Shown: positions 11,303-21,845 of the stretch, piece after piece
How positions within the stretch are numbered: position 1 is the stretch's first letter
How the letters are laid out: each line of letters begins with the position of its first letter
Source: Macrostomum hystrix
Taxonomy: Eukaryota > Platyhelminthes > Macrostomidae
DNA length: 64,000 nt
Direction: 5' to 3'
NCBI GenBank assembly: GCA_950097015.1
Contig: CATNEN010000007.1
Location: forward strand, 248,001-312,000
Program-made: the position numbers and the translations under genes
Notes under the pieces: model-generated
Told to the model about the DNA's origin: nothing
The model's database searches: none
What the model saw: only the letters and a program-made list of their open reading frames with translations

Positions 11303-11604
11303 ACATATCTCATATGCCGCCCACGCCGCCATTCGCCAGATTCCTCAGCAGGGCTTGCCTAGTGACAACATTGGGCCTGCTGGCTCTGGCTGTTCGTCGG
11401 GGCATCCTGATCTACATCGAGCGCAAGAGCCAGACACCGCCGCCGCCGCCGCCTCCTTCTTTCACTGGAGATGCTCCACAGGCTCAGCAGCCACAACAGC
11501 CGCCTCCGTACAATCTATCCACCCCTTTTCATGTCTATTCAGGACCCGTTCAGCAGCAGCAGCCGACGCAACCACCGCCTCCTTATGGTCACGGCAACCC
11601 TTAA
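9640..11604 (+). CDS. MUL1: MUL1/GIDE-like membrane protein without a RING; PPxY tail
   Basis: Four exons, 9640-9930, 10048-10193, 10577-10834 and 11340-11604, join in consistent phase (0, 2, 2) to 319 residues. MUL1 (MAPL) is an outer mitochondrial membrane SUMO/ubiquitin ligase with an N-terminal membrane segment, a GIDE/BAM domain in the intermembrane space, a second membrane segment and a cytosolic RING. Here residues about 8-25 (IIVATVIDGAFWLLF) are the first membrane segment. VAFSGTLTPQ, DYFHITESIIPAGLTLNFMG and a final FLSRACLVTTLGLLALAVRR membrane segment follow the MUL1 order. The RING is absent: after the second membrane segment there is a tail of about 65 residues rich in Pro and Gln, with PPPYN and PPPPYGH motifs that could bind WW domains. 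No RING exon is visible nearby. Family assignment is good; the lost-RING reading is sequence-based; the WW-partner role is inference. Confidence 0.7.
10857..11302 (+). repeat. (TGTC)n microsatellite filling an intron
   Basis: About 445 bp of TGTC repeats with interspersed TGGC/TGGT variants occupies nearly all of intron 3 of the MUL1-like gene, between the donor at 10835 and the acceptor at 11339. Long open frames here on both strands (CLSV and DRQT runs) are by-products of the repeat. Confidence 0.95.
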
Positions 11605-11784
11605 CACCCTTTGTAGCCCCTGACAGCTTAGTTCTCCGTTTCCATATAATGGCTGCCCATTTGACTTGTAAATATATCGTTTGACTCCAAACATCAACAC
11701 ATCACTGAATCTTTATTGCGATTAGTTTTTACAGTTTATATTCAGACTCATTGGTAGCTGCTTGGCACTCAAATGTATATTTTT

Positions 11785-12600
11785 GGAACTCGGGGTAACT
11801 AGCCGGAACTCGGAGTAACTGATTGGGACCCAGGGTAGCAGATTGGGACTCAGGGTAGCAGATTGGGACTCAGGGTTACTGGTTGGGACTCAGGGTAGCT
11901 GATTGGGACACAGGGTAGCTGATTGGGACTCAGGGTAGCTGATTGGGACTCAGGGTAGCTGATTGGGACTCAGGGTAGCTGATTGGGACTCAGGGTAGCT
12001 GGTTGGGACTCAGGGTAGCTGATTGGGACTCAGGGTAGCTGGTTGGGACACAGGGTAGCTGATTGGGACTCAGGGTAGCTGATTGGGACACAGGGTAGCT
12101 GATTGGGACTCAGGGTAGCTGATTGGGACTCAGGGTTACTGGTTGGGACTCAGGGTAGCTGGTTGGGACACAGGGTAGCTGATTGGGACTCAGGGTAGCT
12201 GATTGGGACTCAGGGTAGCTGATTGGGACTCAGGGTAGCTGATTGGGACTCAGGGTTACTGGTTGGGACTCAGGGTTACTGGTTGCGACTCAGGGTAGCA
12301 GATTGGGACTCAGGGTAGCTGATTGGGACTCAGGGTAGCTGATTGGGACACAGGGTAGCTGATTGGGACTCAGGGTAGCTGATTGGGACTCAGGGTTACT
12401 GGTTGGGACTCAGGGTTACTGGTTGCGACTCAGGGTAGCAGATTGGGACTCAGGGTAGCTGATTGGGACTCAGGGTAGCTGATTGGGACTCAGGGTAGCT
12501 GATTGGGACTCAGGGTTACTGGTTGGGACACAGGGTAGCTGATTGGGACTCAGGGTAGCTGATTGGGACTCAGGGTAGCTGGTTGGGACTCAGGGTAGCT
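11785..12600 (+). repeat. 20-bp minisatellite
   Basis: About 40 copies of GATTGGGACTCAGGGTAGCT, with variants (ggttgggac, gggttact) arranged in partly repeated order. It starts about 180 bp after the stop of the MUL1-like gene. Confidence 0.95.
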
Positions 12601-12995
12601 TTATATTCTGTCGGGGTTTTGAAATGCTTAAAATAGAAAGCTTTATAGAAGTTTATATTTTAGCCCAAGCGTTCATCTATCTCTGAGATTAGTTAGGACC
12701 AGTTTCTTAATTGCTGCGTGTCTTTTTTTGGTACCTAGGGCTAATTTGTTTTTTTTTACTTCATGCCACTTATTCAGATATTGCCAGCTTTACCTTGTCT
12801 AGCTCTCAGCTGTGTTTGAACTGAATTCTATTAATGAGAATTATATAAAATAGGCAATTTAATTTCTAGTTCATCATTTCTAAATATATAGAGCATCGGG
12901 TGGTGCTTTTTAGTGCTAGTCGGCTCGATGAAAATGCTTATTTTTATTTCTTTTTAATTAACTTAAGTTAATTATTAGAAGATAATTGACGAGGC

Positions 12996-13063
12996 CTGTA
13001 AGAGCCCTGAGCTCGAATCCAGATTTATTTAGGCGCAGCCGAGGAGAGAAGGCCTGACATTTA
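12996..13063 (+). mobile_element. SINE fragment
   Basis: CCCTGAGCTCGAATCCAGAT followed by TTTATTTAGGCGCAGCCGAG matches the B-box region and start of the body of the SINE at 1270-1626. The head and the distal body are missing. A minisatellite begins immediately after the break. Confidence 0.6.
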
Positions 13064-13074
13064 ATGCCTGACAT

Positions 13075-13855
13075 GTTCATTCAGAATCCAGTTCATTCAG
13101 AATCCAGTTCATTCAGAATCCAGTTCGTTCAGAATCCAGTTCATTCAGAATCCAGTTCATTCAGAATCCAGTTCATTCAGAATCCAGTTCATTTAGAGTC
13201 CAGTTCATTTAGAATCCAGTTCATTCAGAATCCAGTTCATTCAGAATCCAGTTCATTCAGAATCCAGTTCATTCAGAATCCAGTTCATTCAGAATCCAGT
13301 TCGTTCAGAATCCAGTTCATTCAGAATCCAGTTCATTCAGAATCCAGTTCATTCAGAATCCAGTTCATTCAGAATCCAGTTCATTCATTGTCAAGTTCAT
13401 TCAGAGTCCAGTTCGTTTAGAATCCAGTTCATTCAGAATTCAGTTCATTCAGAATCCAGTTCGTTCAGAATCCAGTTCATTCAGAATCCAGTTCATTCAT
13501 TGTCAAGTTCATTCATTGTCAAGTTCATTCATTGTCAAGTTCATTCAGAATCCAGTTCATTCAAAATCCAGCTCATTCAGAATCCAGTTCATTCAGAATC
13601 CAGTTCATTCATTGTCAAGTTCATTCAGAGTCCAGTTCGTTTAGAATCCAGTTCATTTAGAATCCAGTTCATTCAGAATCCAGTTCATTCAGAATCCAGT
13701 TCATTCAGAATCCAGTTTATTCAGAATCCAGTTCATTCAGAATCCAGTTCATTCATTGTCAAGTTCATTCATTGTCAATTTCATTCAGAGTCCAGTTCGT
13801 TTAGAATCCAGTTCATTCAGAATTCAGTTCATTCAGAACCAACGTCATTGAGAAA
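13075..13855 (+). repeat. 16-bp minisatellite
   Basis: Nearly 50 copies of TTCATTCAGAATCCAG, with interspersed TTCATTCATTGTCAAG and TTCGTTTAGAATCCAG variants. Three units make 48 bp, so it stays open in frame (SESSSFRIQFIQNPVH), but there is no other sign of a gene. It ends about 115 bp before the Speedy start codon. Confidence 0.95.
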
Positions 13856-13968
13856 AAAGTTCATCAGATCTGAATTAGTATCTTTCGAATTCCCTTCTAG
13901 ACGAAGTCTCACTGTGCCTGCCTGTCCGATTTCAGTGGCCTTCGCTCTCCTGCTCCTATTTAACCGGC

Positions 13969-16426
13969 ATGCTGGCCAACGCAACGCATCGGGTCGCCTC
14001 ATTTGTGCGCGAATTCTTTGGCGACGATGACGGCGACAGCGACGGCGACCGCGCCAGCCGGCTGCGGCAGCTGGATGATGATGATGTGATCATCAGCTGC
14101 ACTACAACGGCGACAGCAACTACCGAGGCGTCCACTCTACCGAAGAATCCGCCCGCCGAGAATCGACGCGGCAACGGCTACGAAAGCGGCTGCACTAGCA
14201 GCGGTGGCAGCCTTGCGAAGCCGCAGCGACACCAGACTGTTGGTTTGGAATTCGTTGAAGAATCAGACGACGACGACGATAGCGACATCGCCAGCGAGTC
14301 CGAATTGTCGCTGGCCGAATTGATCCGGCGTCTGCGTCACTATGGCAACCTGCTGGCCAAAGACGAAGTTATTAGCCGCTTCCTAAGCGAAGACACCTGC
14401 CTGCGGCTGGCGGACAAGACCCTGCTGGCCATCGCCTTCGTGTACTTTGTCCGCAGCCGTCTGCGCCTGAGCGAGTACACTCGCTCCAATTTCTTCGCCT
14501 GCCTTTGGCTGGCCCACGAGACCGAGGAGGAGTATGACAACCTGCGCCTGTCCCTGCTGCCCGCCTGGCTGGGCACCCGTTGGAAGCGATTGCTCAAGCA
14601 CGCTGGCAAGGCCAGGACTGCGTGAGTCCTTGGCTGGAATATGAGCACATGGACTCTGGGCATCCTTGCTGGGAATGGGGATTGAGTTCTGAACATCTAG
14701 GATGGGATAAAGAACTAAGTGGGAATGGGAATCTAGCTGGGATTGAGTTCTGAACATCTAGGATGGGATAAAGAACTAAGTGGGAATGGGAATCTAGCTG
14801 GGATTGAGTTCTGAACATCTAGGATGGGATAAAGAACTAAGTGGGAATGGGAATCTAGCTGGGATTGAGTTCTGAACATCTAGGATGGGATAAAGAACTA
14901 AGTGGGAATGGGAATCTAGCTGGGATTGAGTTCTGAACATCTAGGATGGGATAAAGAACTAAGTGGGAATGGGAATCTAGCTGGGATTGAGTTCTGAACA
15001 TCTAGGATGGGATAAAGAACTAAGTGGGAATGGGAATCTAGCTGGGATTGAGTTCTGAACATCTAGGATGGGATAAAGAACTAAGTGGGAATGGGAATCT
15101 AGCTGGGATTGAGTTCTGAACATCTAGGATGGGATAAAGAACTAAGTGGGAATGGGAATCTAGCTGGGATTGAGTTCTGAACATCTAGGATGGGATAAAG
15201 AACTAAGTGGGAATGGGAATCTAGCTGGGATTGAGTTCTGAACATCTAGGATGGGATAAAGAACTAAGTGGGAATGGGAATCTAGCTGGGATTGAGTTCT
15301 GAACATCTAGGATGGGATAAAGAACTAAGTGGGAATGGGAATCTAGCTGGGATTGAGTTCTGAACATCTAGGATGGGATAAAGAACTAAGTGGGAATGGG
15401 AATCTAGCTGGGATTGAGTTCTGAACATCTAGGATGGGATAAAGAACTAAGTGGGAATGGGAATCTAGCTGGGATTGAGTTCTGAACATCTAGGATGGGA
15501 TAAAGAACTAAGTGGGAATGGGAATCTAGCTGGGATTGAGTTCTGAACATCTAGGATGGGATAAAGAACTAAGTGGGAATGGGAATCTAGGTTTAGATAA
15601 GAATCGTTTTGAAATGAGGACTTATGTGTGGAAGGGTTCTACATGTAAGTATAAATAGGGATCTTGGATGGTTGGGATCGGGGATCTAGTTGGGATTGGG
15701 GATCTAGTTGGGATTGGGGATCTAGTTGGGATCGGGGATCTAGCTGAGATCGGGATCTAGCGGGGATCTTGATGGTCTGGATGTAGATAGGGATTTCGGT
15801 TAGGAAGGAAATTTAGGAAGGAATAGAGATCTAGTTTAGGAAAATTATCCTGTCTGATCATGTGCAGCTAATGTAATTATTTGAGTGGGAATGGAGATTG
15901 ATTTCCGAAATCCTCTCTCCTAAATGGCAGTCTGTGGCGCCGCATGAACTACCGCACTGTGGTCACGGACACCCAGCTGGCTCCCATTGTTTCGCGCCTG
16001 AATCGGCACCTGCCACACCTGGCCTGCCGCGAGCGACCGTCGGCTGGGCCGCACCCGACAGCCCTGCGGCACAGCCTGCAGCCGGCCTTCAGCCCCGGAG
16101 CCGAGTCCGGCCCGGCCTGCGTCTGGTGCCGCTCCGCCAATAGTCGGCGAGATCAAAAGAATCCCGACGCGTTTGACAGGCAGCAGCAACTGCAAAGCAA
16201 TATTCGCTTAAGACCTTTGCGTTATCGATCGATTATCGATCTGTCTCCGGAGCAGGGGAGCGGTCAAAAGTGCACTCATGAGCCAGGTCATATGGATACT
16301 CATAAGCGCACTCATGAGCCAACTCATGAGCCAGGTCATACGGACGATCATAAGCGCACTCGTGAGCCAGGTCCGCCTCCCGCTAAGCGCCCTAGACAAA
16401 AATTGATCAAGGACTCGCAACTATAA
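13969..16426 (+). CDS. SPDY: Speedy/RINGO-type CDK activator
   Basis: Exons 13969-14621 and 15931-16426 join at phase 2 (GC|GTGAGT, GGCAG|T) and give 382 residues. Speedy/RINGO proteins bind and activate CDK1/CDK2 without cyclin or T-loop phosphorylation, mostly in oocyte and meiotic control. The Speedy box covers residues about 125-245: FLSEDTCLRLADKTLLAIAF, then VYFVRSRLRLSEYTRSNFF, WLGTRWKRLL, LWRRMNYRTVV and a final CRERP. This is the family's order of conserved helices. The N-terminus is acidic and low-complexity; the C-terminus carries THEPGH/DDHKRT repeats and a basic RPRQKL end. The start is the first ATG in frame after a possible acceptor (TTTCAG at about 13935), so a 5' exon may exist. 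The single intron holds a 61-bp tandem array. Family confidence is high. Confidence 0.8.
14677..15590 (+). repeat. 61-bp tandem array in the Speedy intron
   Basis: About 15 almost identical copies of a 61-bp unit containing TTGAGTTCTGAACATCTAGG and AAGTGGGAATGGGAATCTAG. The near identity of units indicates recent expansion or homogenisation. It makes up about 70% of the intron. Confidence 0.95.
15655..15775 (+). repeat. Short GGGATCTAGTTGGGAT array
   Basis: About six imperfect copies of a 16-22 bp GATCTAGTTGGGATTGGG unit near the 3' end of the Speedy intron. It resembles part of the 61-bp unit, so it may be an older relative of that array. Confidence 0.7.
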
Positions 16427-17561
16427 TATATTTTAATTGAGTATAGACCACCTGACAGTTCTATCGCCAATTTATCAGTTTTGCATAGAATGTTTATCTC
16501 CGTTATCAATCGGAGGAAGTGTTTCACGTTTTCGTTATTTGTTTTGCTTTTTTATACTTCTGTTAGTGCATTTCCGGAATTGTTTTCCAATTCCCAAGTA
16601 GAATTGATAAGTTTTCATAGTGAGAACAATTGTGGCTTTCTGATGCTCTCTATATAGGCACTGGCTAGATTTTCCGTGCCGCATCGTTTAACCTTTTGGC
16701 TGCTAATTTCAAACTGTTTTTTGTATTGTTTTTAGTTGTTGCTTTTTGATGATTTTAAAGCTGTTAAATGTGCAGTTACTCACTCCAAGTCTGTCCTAGA
16801 AATAGAGAAACAGTTTCTCCGTTGTTTGTCACATTTTTTTGAAAAATATAATTGAATTAACCAGATTTTACACTTAGTTTATACCTGTATATATTTTGGT
16901 TATCCAACAATTGTTTGCTCCCTAACCGGCCTTCAAATTGGCGAGTTATTTTTCTAAGTAAGTCATTTAATCGTAACTTTCAGACATACATGCAGGCATT
17001 GGTTAAATGTTAGTTAAGTAGCTTGTCATGCAAGACAAACTCGAATTCTGGAAGTCTCGGGTAAGATACTGGTTGTGTTAGAATATTCGGGTGGATTGGA
17101 ATATTTTTTATTTAACTACTTTTATTTAAATACAAAAAGACTATTAATAAAAATACATCATAATTCAGAAAACTCGATTATGAGTTGCAATCCTTTTAAG
17201 AACTTAATTTGAACGTGTAAAACTTCTGAAGTTTGCTCATGCAACTCTGCAATTGAAATATGTGGCAGCTTTAATAAATTAAATATTAAACGGACAGTTC
17301 CACGCCTGAGCGTCCAGCTAAAAGCCATCAATCACAAGAAAATTTTGGCATGCTGAACCTAAGGAGGAAGAACCTAGAAGAAGACCAATTCTTTTTGTGA
17401 TCCTTGGCTGAACCAATCATGTGCGCAGCGGGTTAACATAGTCACTAAAACTTTTTGCTCTGATTCGGGAAGACGCGCAATCAGCTTTAGCATCTTTTTC
17501 TTGGTACACTTTAAGCGCCTTGCGAAAACGCGACGATCTTCGTATATGGTTGTACGCTGCA
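16427..17561. other. AT-rich intergenic DNA
   Basis: 3' flank of Speedy. No strong exon or repeat is seen. A 62-codon minus-strand frame (17374-17562) encodes KCTKKKMLKLIARLPESEQK. It looks less AT-biased than its surroundings but has no recognisable family and abuts the inverted repeat at 17562; it may be transposon coding debris. Confidence 0.4.
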
Positions 17562-18035
17562 CCCGTGTTGACAGAGATAGGGTCTAAGAAACGGTAATCG
17601 AACATGCGCGACGGTTGCCTAATGGGCAAATCAGAACATGTTCTTTGTTCCGAGAACATGCAGTTCTTTTTAATTTATAAGGCTTCGTAATGTAAAAATA
17701 TATTAAAATATAAAAAAATAAAAAATCTAAAAAAAAGTTGAGAGAAAACTATATGGCTGACTAATATGTACGTTAAGTGCTGGTGAACTAGGATATTACT
17801 AGACATATTATGGCCGTTTAACTCTGTCTTGTTTGTTGACCTCATGCCAAGGAAGGCATAGTTTTTTCTTCATTATTTTTTCTTCACCTAGCGGTATTTA
17901 ATATACATTAAGTAGCCTTATTAATTTTAAAGAACATGTTCTCGGAACAAAGAACATGTTCGGAGTTGCCTATTAGGCGACCGTCGCGCATGTTCGATGT
18001 AGCCTAAGAATCGTCAACACGGCTGGTCAGCTGTA
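17562..18035. mobile_element. Foldback/MITE-like element with ~105-bp inverted repeats
   Basis: CCGTGTTGAC near 17564 and ATCGAACATGCGCGACGGT at about 17596, followed by GAACATGTTCTTTGTTCCGA, reappear in reverse complement at about 17930-18030. The arms are imperfect (about 105 bp) and enclose about 260 bp of AT-rich DNA without an open frame. The palindromic GAACATGTTC phrase recurs within each arm. Superfamily is unknown. Confidence 0.65.
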
Positions 18036-18993
18036 CATAGTTTGAACATACTGTATAACAAATTCTAATACAGCATAGCGCTTTACATGTAATAGACAAA
18101 TAAAGTATATAAATTCCTACTTTTTTGAATGAAATCGTGATTAAAAAATAAGAAATAGAAAAATAAGGAGACGGAGTGGGTGGATACAGTGCGATAACTT
18201 AAACGCAGTCAAAAACGAAAATTCAATACATTAAGACACAATCTGGCTTATGACTAGCCCGCTATAAAAACAGTTTGATAATGTGTAATTGAAGCCGTCT
18301 AATCGGGGACGAGACACAAGTTTTAAATGGCTTCTTTATGTATAATCCTATCACAGTAGATTATGGAGAAAGATAATCATTTTAGTTTAAGCTTGCAGTT
18401 TTGCTTGAGTAAGTTATTTTCCATTTTTAATCCTCTTTGTCTTTGTTTGATTATTTTCTTGAGAATTTCCATTAATATATATGTTTTAGGAGCTTGTTTA
18501 TTTTTTACAATTAATTTTTTCTTAGACCTAGTCAATACTCAATATCCTATCTACTACATCCAATTGTCTATTGCCATTTCATGTATTGCCTCTTAACTAT
18601 TATATATTGGCCAATATCACATTTAGCTACATGTAGTTATTGAGACGTCAGTTACTTTTAAAGGTTTGGAAACTATATTTTAAAACATATTTCAGTTAGG
18701 ATTTATTAAAAAAGTGGCATATTCTTAGCTACTAGAAATCTATTATCTATAATATATGCTAAAACTAGCTTTTTTTGCCCGTTGTTTTTGGGGCGGAAAT
18801 TTAAAGCAAAGCAGTAAGCAATTCACGTCTCTGTATTAACTTTATAGTGAAGGTCACCATTTATTTATTTACTGCATTAATGAAAAGTGAAGAGTTTGTT
18901 TAAGGGCGTTTTAAGTAAAAAATAAGTGAAAAGTTTGTCCAAACAGCCCCCTCTTGATTACTTCTTTAGAAACATGTCTCTTAGCCACTCCTC
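18036..18993. other. AT-rich intergenic DNA
   Basis: No supported gene. A 77-codon frame at 18363-18596 is strongly hydrophobic, but its composition follows the AT-rich surroundings and it has no splice or promoter context. Confidence 0.5.
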
Positions 18994-19001
18994 TATACAG
19001 T

Positions 19002-19262
19002 CAGTGCCAGTGGCAGAGCCAGGAATTTTGTTTTGGGGCAGTCTGTCAGGGTAGTGCCATGAGAATCACAGAGGGGGTGCCAGCGGCCGAAAAAGGGCGC
19101 CAGGAGCAAAGAAAGGGCGCCAGCGGCTGAAAATCGGGAGCCAGCGGCTGAAAAAGGGGCGCCAGCGGCTGGTGGGGGCATCTTATTCCCATGATTAAAA
19201 TTTAGGGGGGCGACTGCCCCCCCGCCCCCCCCCCCCCCCCCCCCCCCCTAAATCTGCCTCTG
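19002..19262 (+). mobile_element. hAT-like MITE with 8-bp TSD
   Basis: The left end CAGTGCCAGTGGCAGAGCCA and right end CCTAAATCTGCCTCTG form short inverted termini of the CAGTGGCGGAT...ATCCGCCACTG type seen in many animal hAT derivatives. The 8-bp TATACAGT flanks it at 18994-19001 and 19263-19270. Inside are four GGCGCCAGCGGCTGAAAA-like repeats and a poly-C run at about 19222-19248. It has no coding capacity. Confidence 0.75.
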
Positions 19263-20666
19263 TATACAGTATGCATGTACACGCGTATACATAAGGAAAA
19301 TAGCCATGGCATAACAATAACAATGTCAAAGAAACAAAATTAAACTGTTTCAGAGTTCAGAGTTAGACAGGTCAAGGTCAATTCGTGACTACTTTTCTAT
19401 TAATTGCTTGCGAGTCACCTCAAGGCCTGGGGATACACCACATTCTTCGTTCTTCCCCTTGGTGCGAAAATGAATAGGCCAGCTGGAGTTCCAACACGGG
19501 AGCAGGCGACATAAAGCTGCCCATGCAAGAAGCAAGGAGTCTCCAGGTTGATGCCAGCCACCTTCAGCGACTGTCCCTGAGCCTTATTAATAGTCATCGC
19601 AAAGCACACTCTCACAGGGAACTGCAGTCGCTTGAACTGAAATGGCAGGTCCGTGGGGATAATTGGAATCCAGGGAACGAACACAGACTCTCCTCTGCCA
19701 GATCCAGTCATTATCGTGGCCTCAATCACGTGTGGGAAGAGCCGCCTGACTATCAGTCTGGTGCCGTTACACAGCCTTGGCGCATTCAGGTTGCGGAGGA
19801 GCATAATTGGTGCCCCAACTTTCAGCTGCAAGTTGTGCGATGGAGTTCCAGGAGGATCTAGAGAGTTCAGAAACTCAACAGGATACTCCACAGCGGTGTC
19901 ATCAGTCAACGTTGTATCAATTGACTTGTAGGTGAAAACTGCACCTGGCAACTCCTGAAGCAGTTGGTAGTTAATTTCGTTGGTGGCATCATTTCTAGGA
20001 CACAGAATTGCCCTCTCTGACAGCCAGTCAACGTCAGCATATCGAGAGAAATAGGCTGGCTGGAGAGAAATATCGACCGGAGAGCCCTGCGCACTGGGAC
20101 GCCACCGCACTCACCGCACTCAGTCTCAGTGCTGCTTGGGGGCCAGTAGACAGTCTAGGGGTTTGGGCTGTGTACATTCACGGCTTGAAATACAATGTAC
20201 AGTCTGGGGCTTCGGCGCCCAGGGAAGGGAGGGGGTGGCTGTAATAAAATTTGGCCCGCAGAGTGGCGGAGGGGAGTTGGGGTGGCTGTCCTCGGAAAAC
20301 AAAAAGTGACTCACTTTGAGATGATGCAGCTTTGCTCTGGATTGAGTAGAGATGTTCAAAATTGACAGCATTGTTGGAAAACATGTAAAGTGTAAGTGGA
20401 TCAAATTTGGAGAAAATCTGACAAAGTGGGGCGACAATATGTTGAATTGAGTGATTTTTTGACGATTTTTGAGCAGTTTTTTGCTTTTTTGAGCAGGAAG
20501 GAAATGATTTTTCGGGAATTTGAGTAGCCTATTGCACTCAGCGTAGGTGGTTTTAGGTATGTGCAAAGTTTGGTGCGATTTGGTTGAGCGGTTTCGGTGT
20601 CTATAAAGACAAAAGGTTGCACACACACAGACAGACAGACAGAGTTTTCACTTTTATATATATAGA
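19263..20666 (-). mobile_element. Truncated Helitron
   Basis: On the minus strand the left end reads TCTATATATATAAAAGTGAA followed by CTCTGTCTGTCTGTCTGTGT, a pattern common at Helitron 5' ends (5'-TC). The helicase C-terminus follows at 20110-19415. Rep/HUH and the N-terminal helicase motifs are missing, so the element is internally deleted. The 3' hairpin and CTRR end were not located, so the right limit is approximate. Confidence 0.6.
19415..20110 (-). pseudogene. Helitron PIF1-family helicase, C-terminal fragment
   Basis: A 231-codon frame carries the distal motifs of the PIF1-like helicase of Helitron RepHel proteins. LKVGAPIMLLRNLN and LCNGTRLIV come first, then MTINKAQGQSLKVAG (motif V region) and GQLYVACSRV (motif VI). 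Walker A/B motifs and the HUH nickase are absent. The frame begins inside the domain near YADVDWLSERAILCPRNDAT and stops naturally after the domain. It is a dead fragment inside the truncated element and gives no host function. Confidence 0.8.
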
Positions 20667-21147
20667 TTATTGGTTAAATGAAGCAATCAATCATCTCTCT
20701 GTCTTTGCCTGTAATTGCTAAGTTTCAGCATTCAGCAGTCACTAGGCAGCTGATCTATTTTATAAAATTTCTAGCTTCAGTTAGCAGCTAGCTAATGCTT
20801 ATATATCTAAGTAAAAATACTTAGTTTGCTTTTGCTTTTAAAATTGTACAATTAAGTGATTGTTAGCAAATTTTTTTTGCATCAAAGCAAAAACAACTAT
20901 CACTCTCAAATGTTGCTAGCTAGCTAGTAGAACACATTTATTACTTGATAATAGCAAATATTGATCAGCTAATATATCATATTGATCAAAATATCCTATA
21001 TATCACAATATCATAATTTTGTGGCTTCAATTGAAGTAGGGCCTGATAAAGCACTTAAGCACAAAAGGCAAAGCTACATAATAGATAAGTGCATATTATT
21101 ATGACAGCAAAGCAATAGTATATTGTGTATAATATGTTCTTTCTAGA
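20667..21147. other. AT-rich intergenic DNA
   Basis: AT-rich spacer between the Helitron remnant and the SINE. Nothing recognised apart from short AGCTAGCT and ATATATC phrases. Confidence 0.5.
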
Positions 21148-21160
21148 TAGCTGCTACTAT

Positions 21161-21519
21161 AATAATAATAATTGCAGGAGTGCTGCCAGCAACACTTGGC
21201 ACATCATTTAGTGACCCGCAGCCAGCGAGGAGGCAATTCTGCCCAGTTTGCTGACTCATGAGCATATGTGCACACAGATGATGTACACAGGCATACACTC
21301 ACACAGGTGTGTACATCTGCCCTGACTTTCTCATCGTTAGGCAGTGTACACTTCACTGTGCCTTGGAGGTTGGCACTCAAGGGCGTAAATTGCACAACAA
21401 GCCCTCAAGCCTTCTCTCCGTGGCTGCGCCCCAAATAAATGTGGCCTCGCCATGGAATCGAACTTAATGACCGTGGTGCGAGAGGCAAATGCGATAACCT
21501 CTCTGCCACTGACCCCCTT
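21161..21519 (-). mobile_element. tRNA-derived SINE, copy 2
   Basis: Minus-strand copy. The head (GTGGCAGAGAGGTTATCGCA, then AGTTCGATTCC) is at its right end and the ATT-rich tail at its left. The flanks TAGCTGCTACTAT (21148-21160) and TAGCTGCTATTAT (21520-21532) are a 13-bp duplication with one mismatch. The body closely matches the copies at 1270 and 49157. It lies about 330 bp upstream of the first exon of the unidentified plus-strand gene. Confidence 0.85.
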
Positions 21520-21845
21520 TAGCTGCTATTATCTAGCTAGTAAGCATAAAACATAATTATACTCAAGTACAGACTAGTCTAGTAGTTATTACAAACTAGT
21601 TTAAGGAGCCATCAGAAACCTAAACTCAATTGATAACTTTGTTATATTGATAAATATATTCACAAATGGCAGTTTTTGCATTAAAAAAGACTCTTCACCA
21701 CCTGGTCGTTCACTTTAACTCAGTAACTAAGTATTTCAAGACTAATAACTACCATCTTCTAGAAAATAATCTCATGTAGTTTTCTACAAATTTTTTAACG
21801 TAATAATTTTAAATAATGAATTTTTCATTCCCTTGTCTCAATTAG

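Noticed and set aside
10554-11684. Long plus-strand ORF with CLSV repeats as a single protein
   Set aside because: It reads through the (TGTC)n intron; its two ends belong to exons 3 and 4 of the MUL1-like gene in different splice phase context.
13064-14030. SESSSFRIQF repeat ORFs
   Set aside because: The 16-bp minisatellite stays open every 48 bp; no gene evidence. Only the part from 13969, in another frame, is real coding sequence (Speedy).
18363-18596. 77-codon hydrophobic ORF as a small membrane protein
   Set aside because: AT-driven composition, no start context, splice site or conservation evidence.
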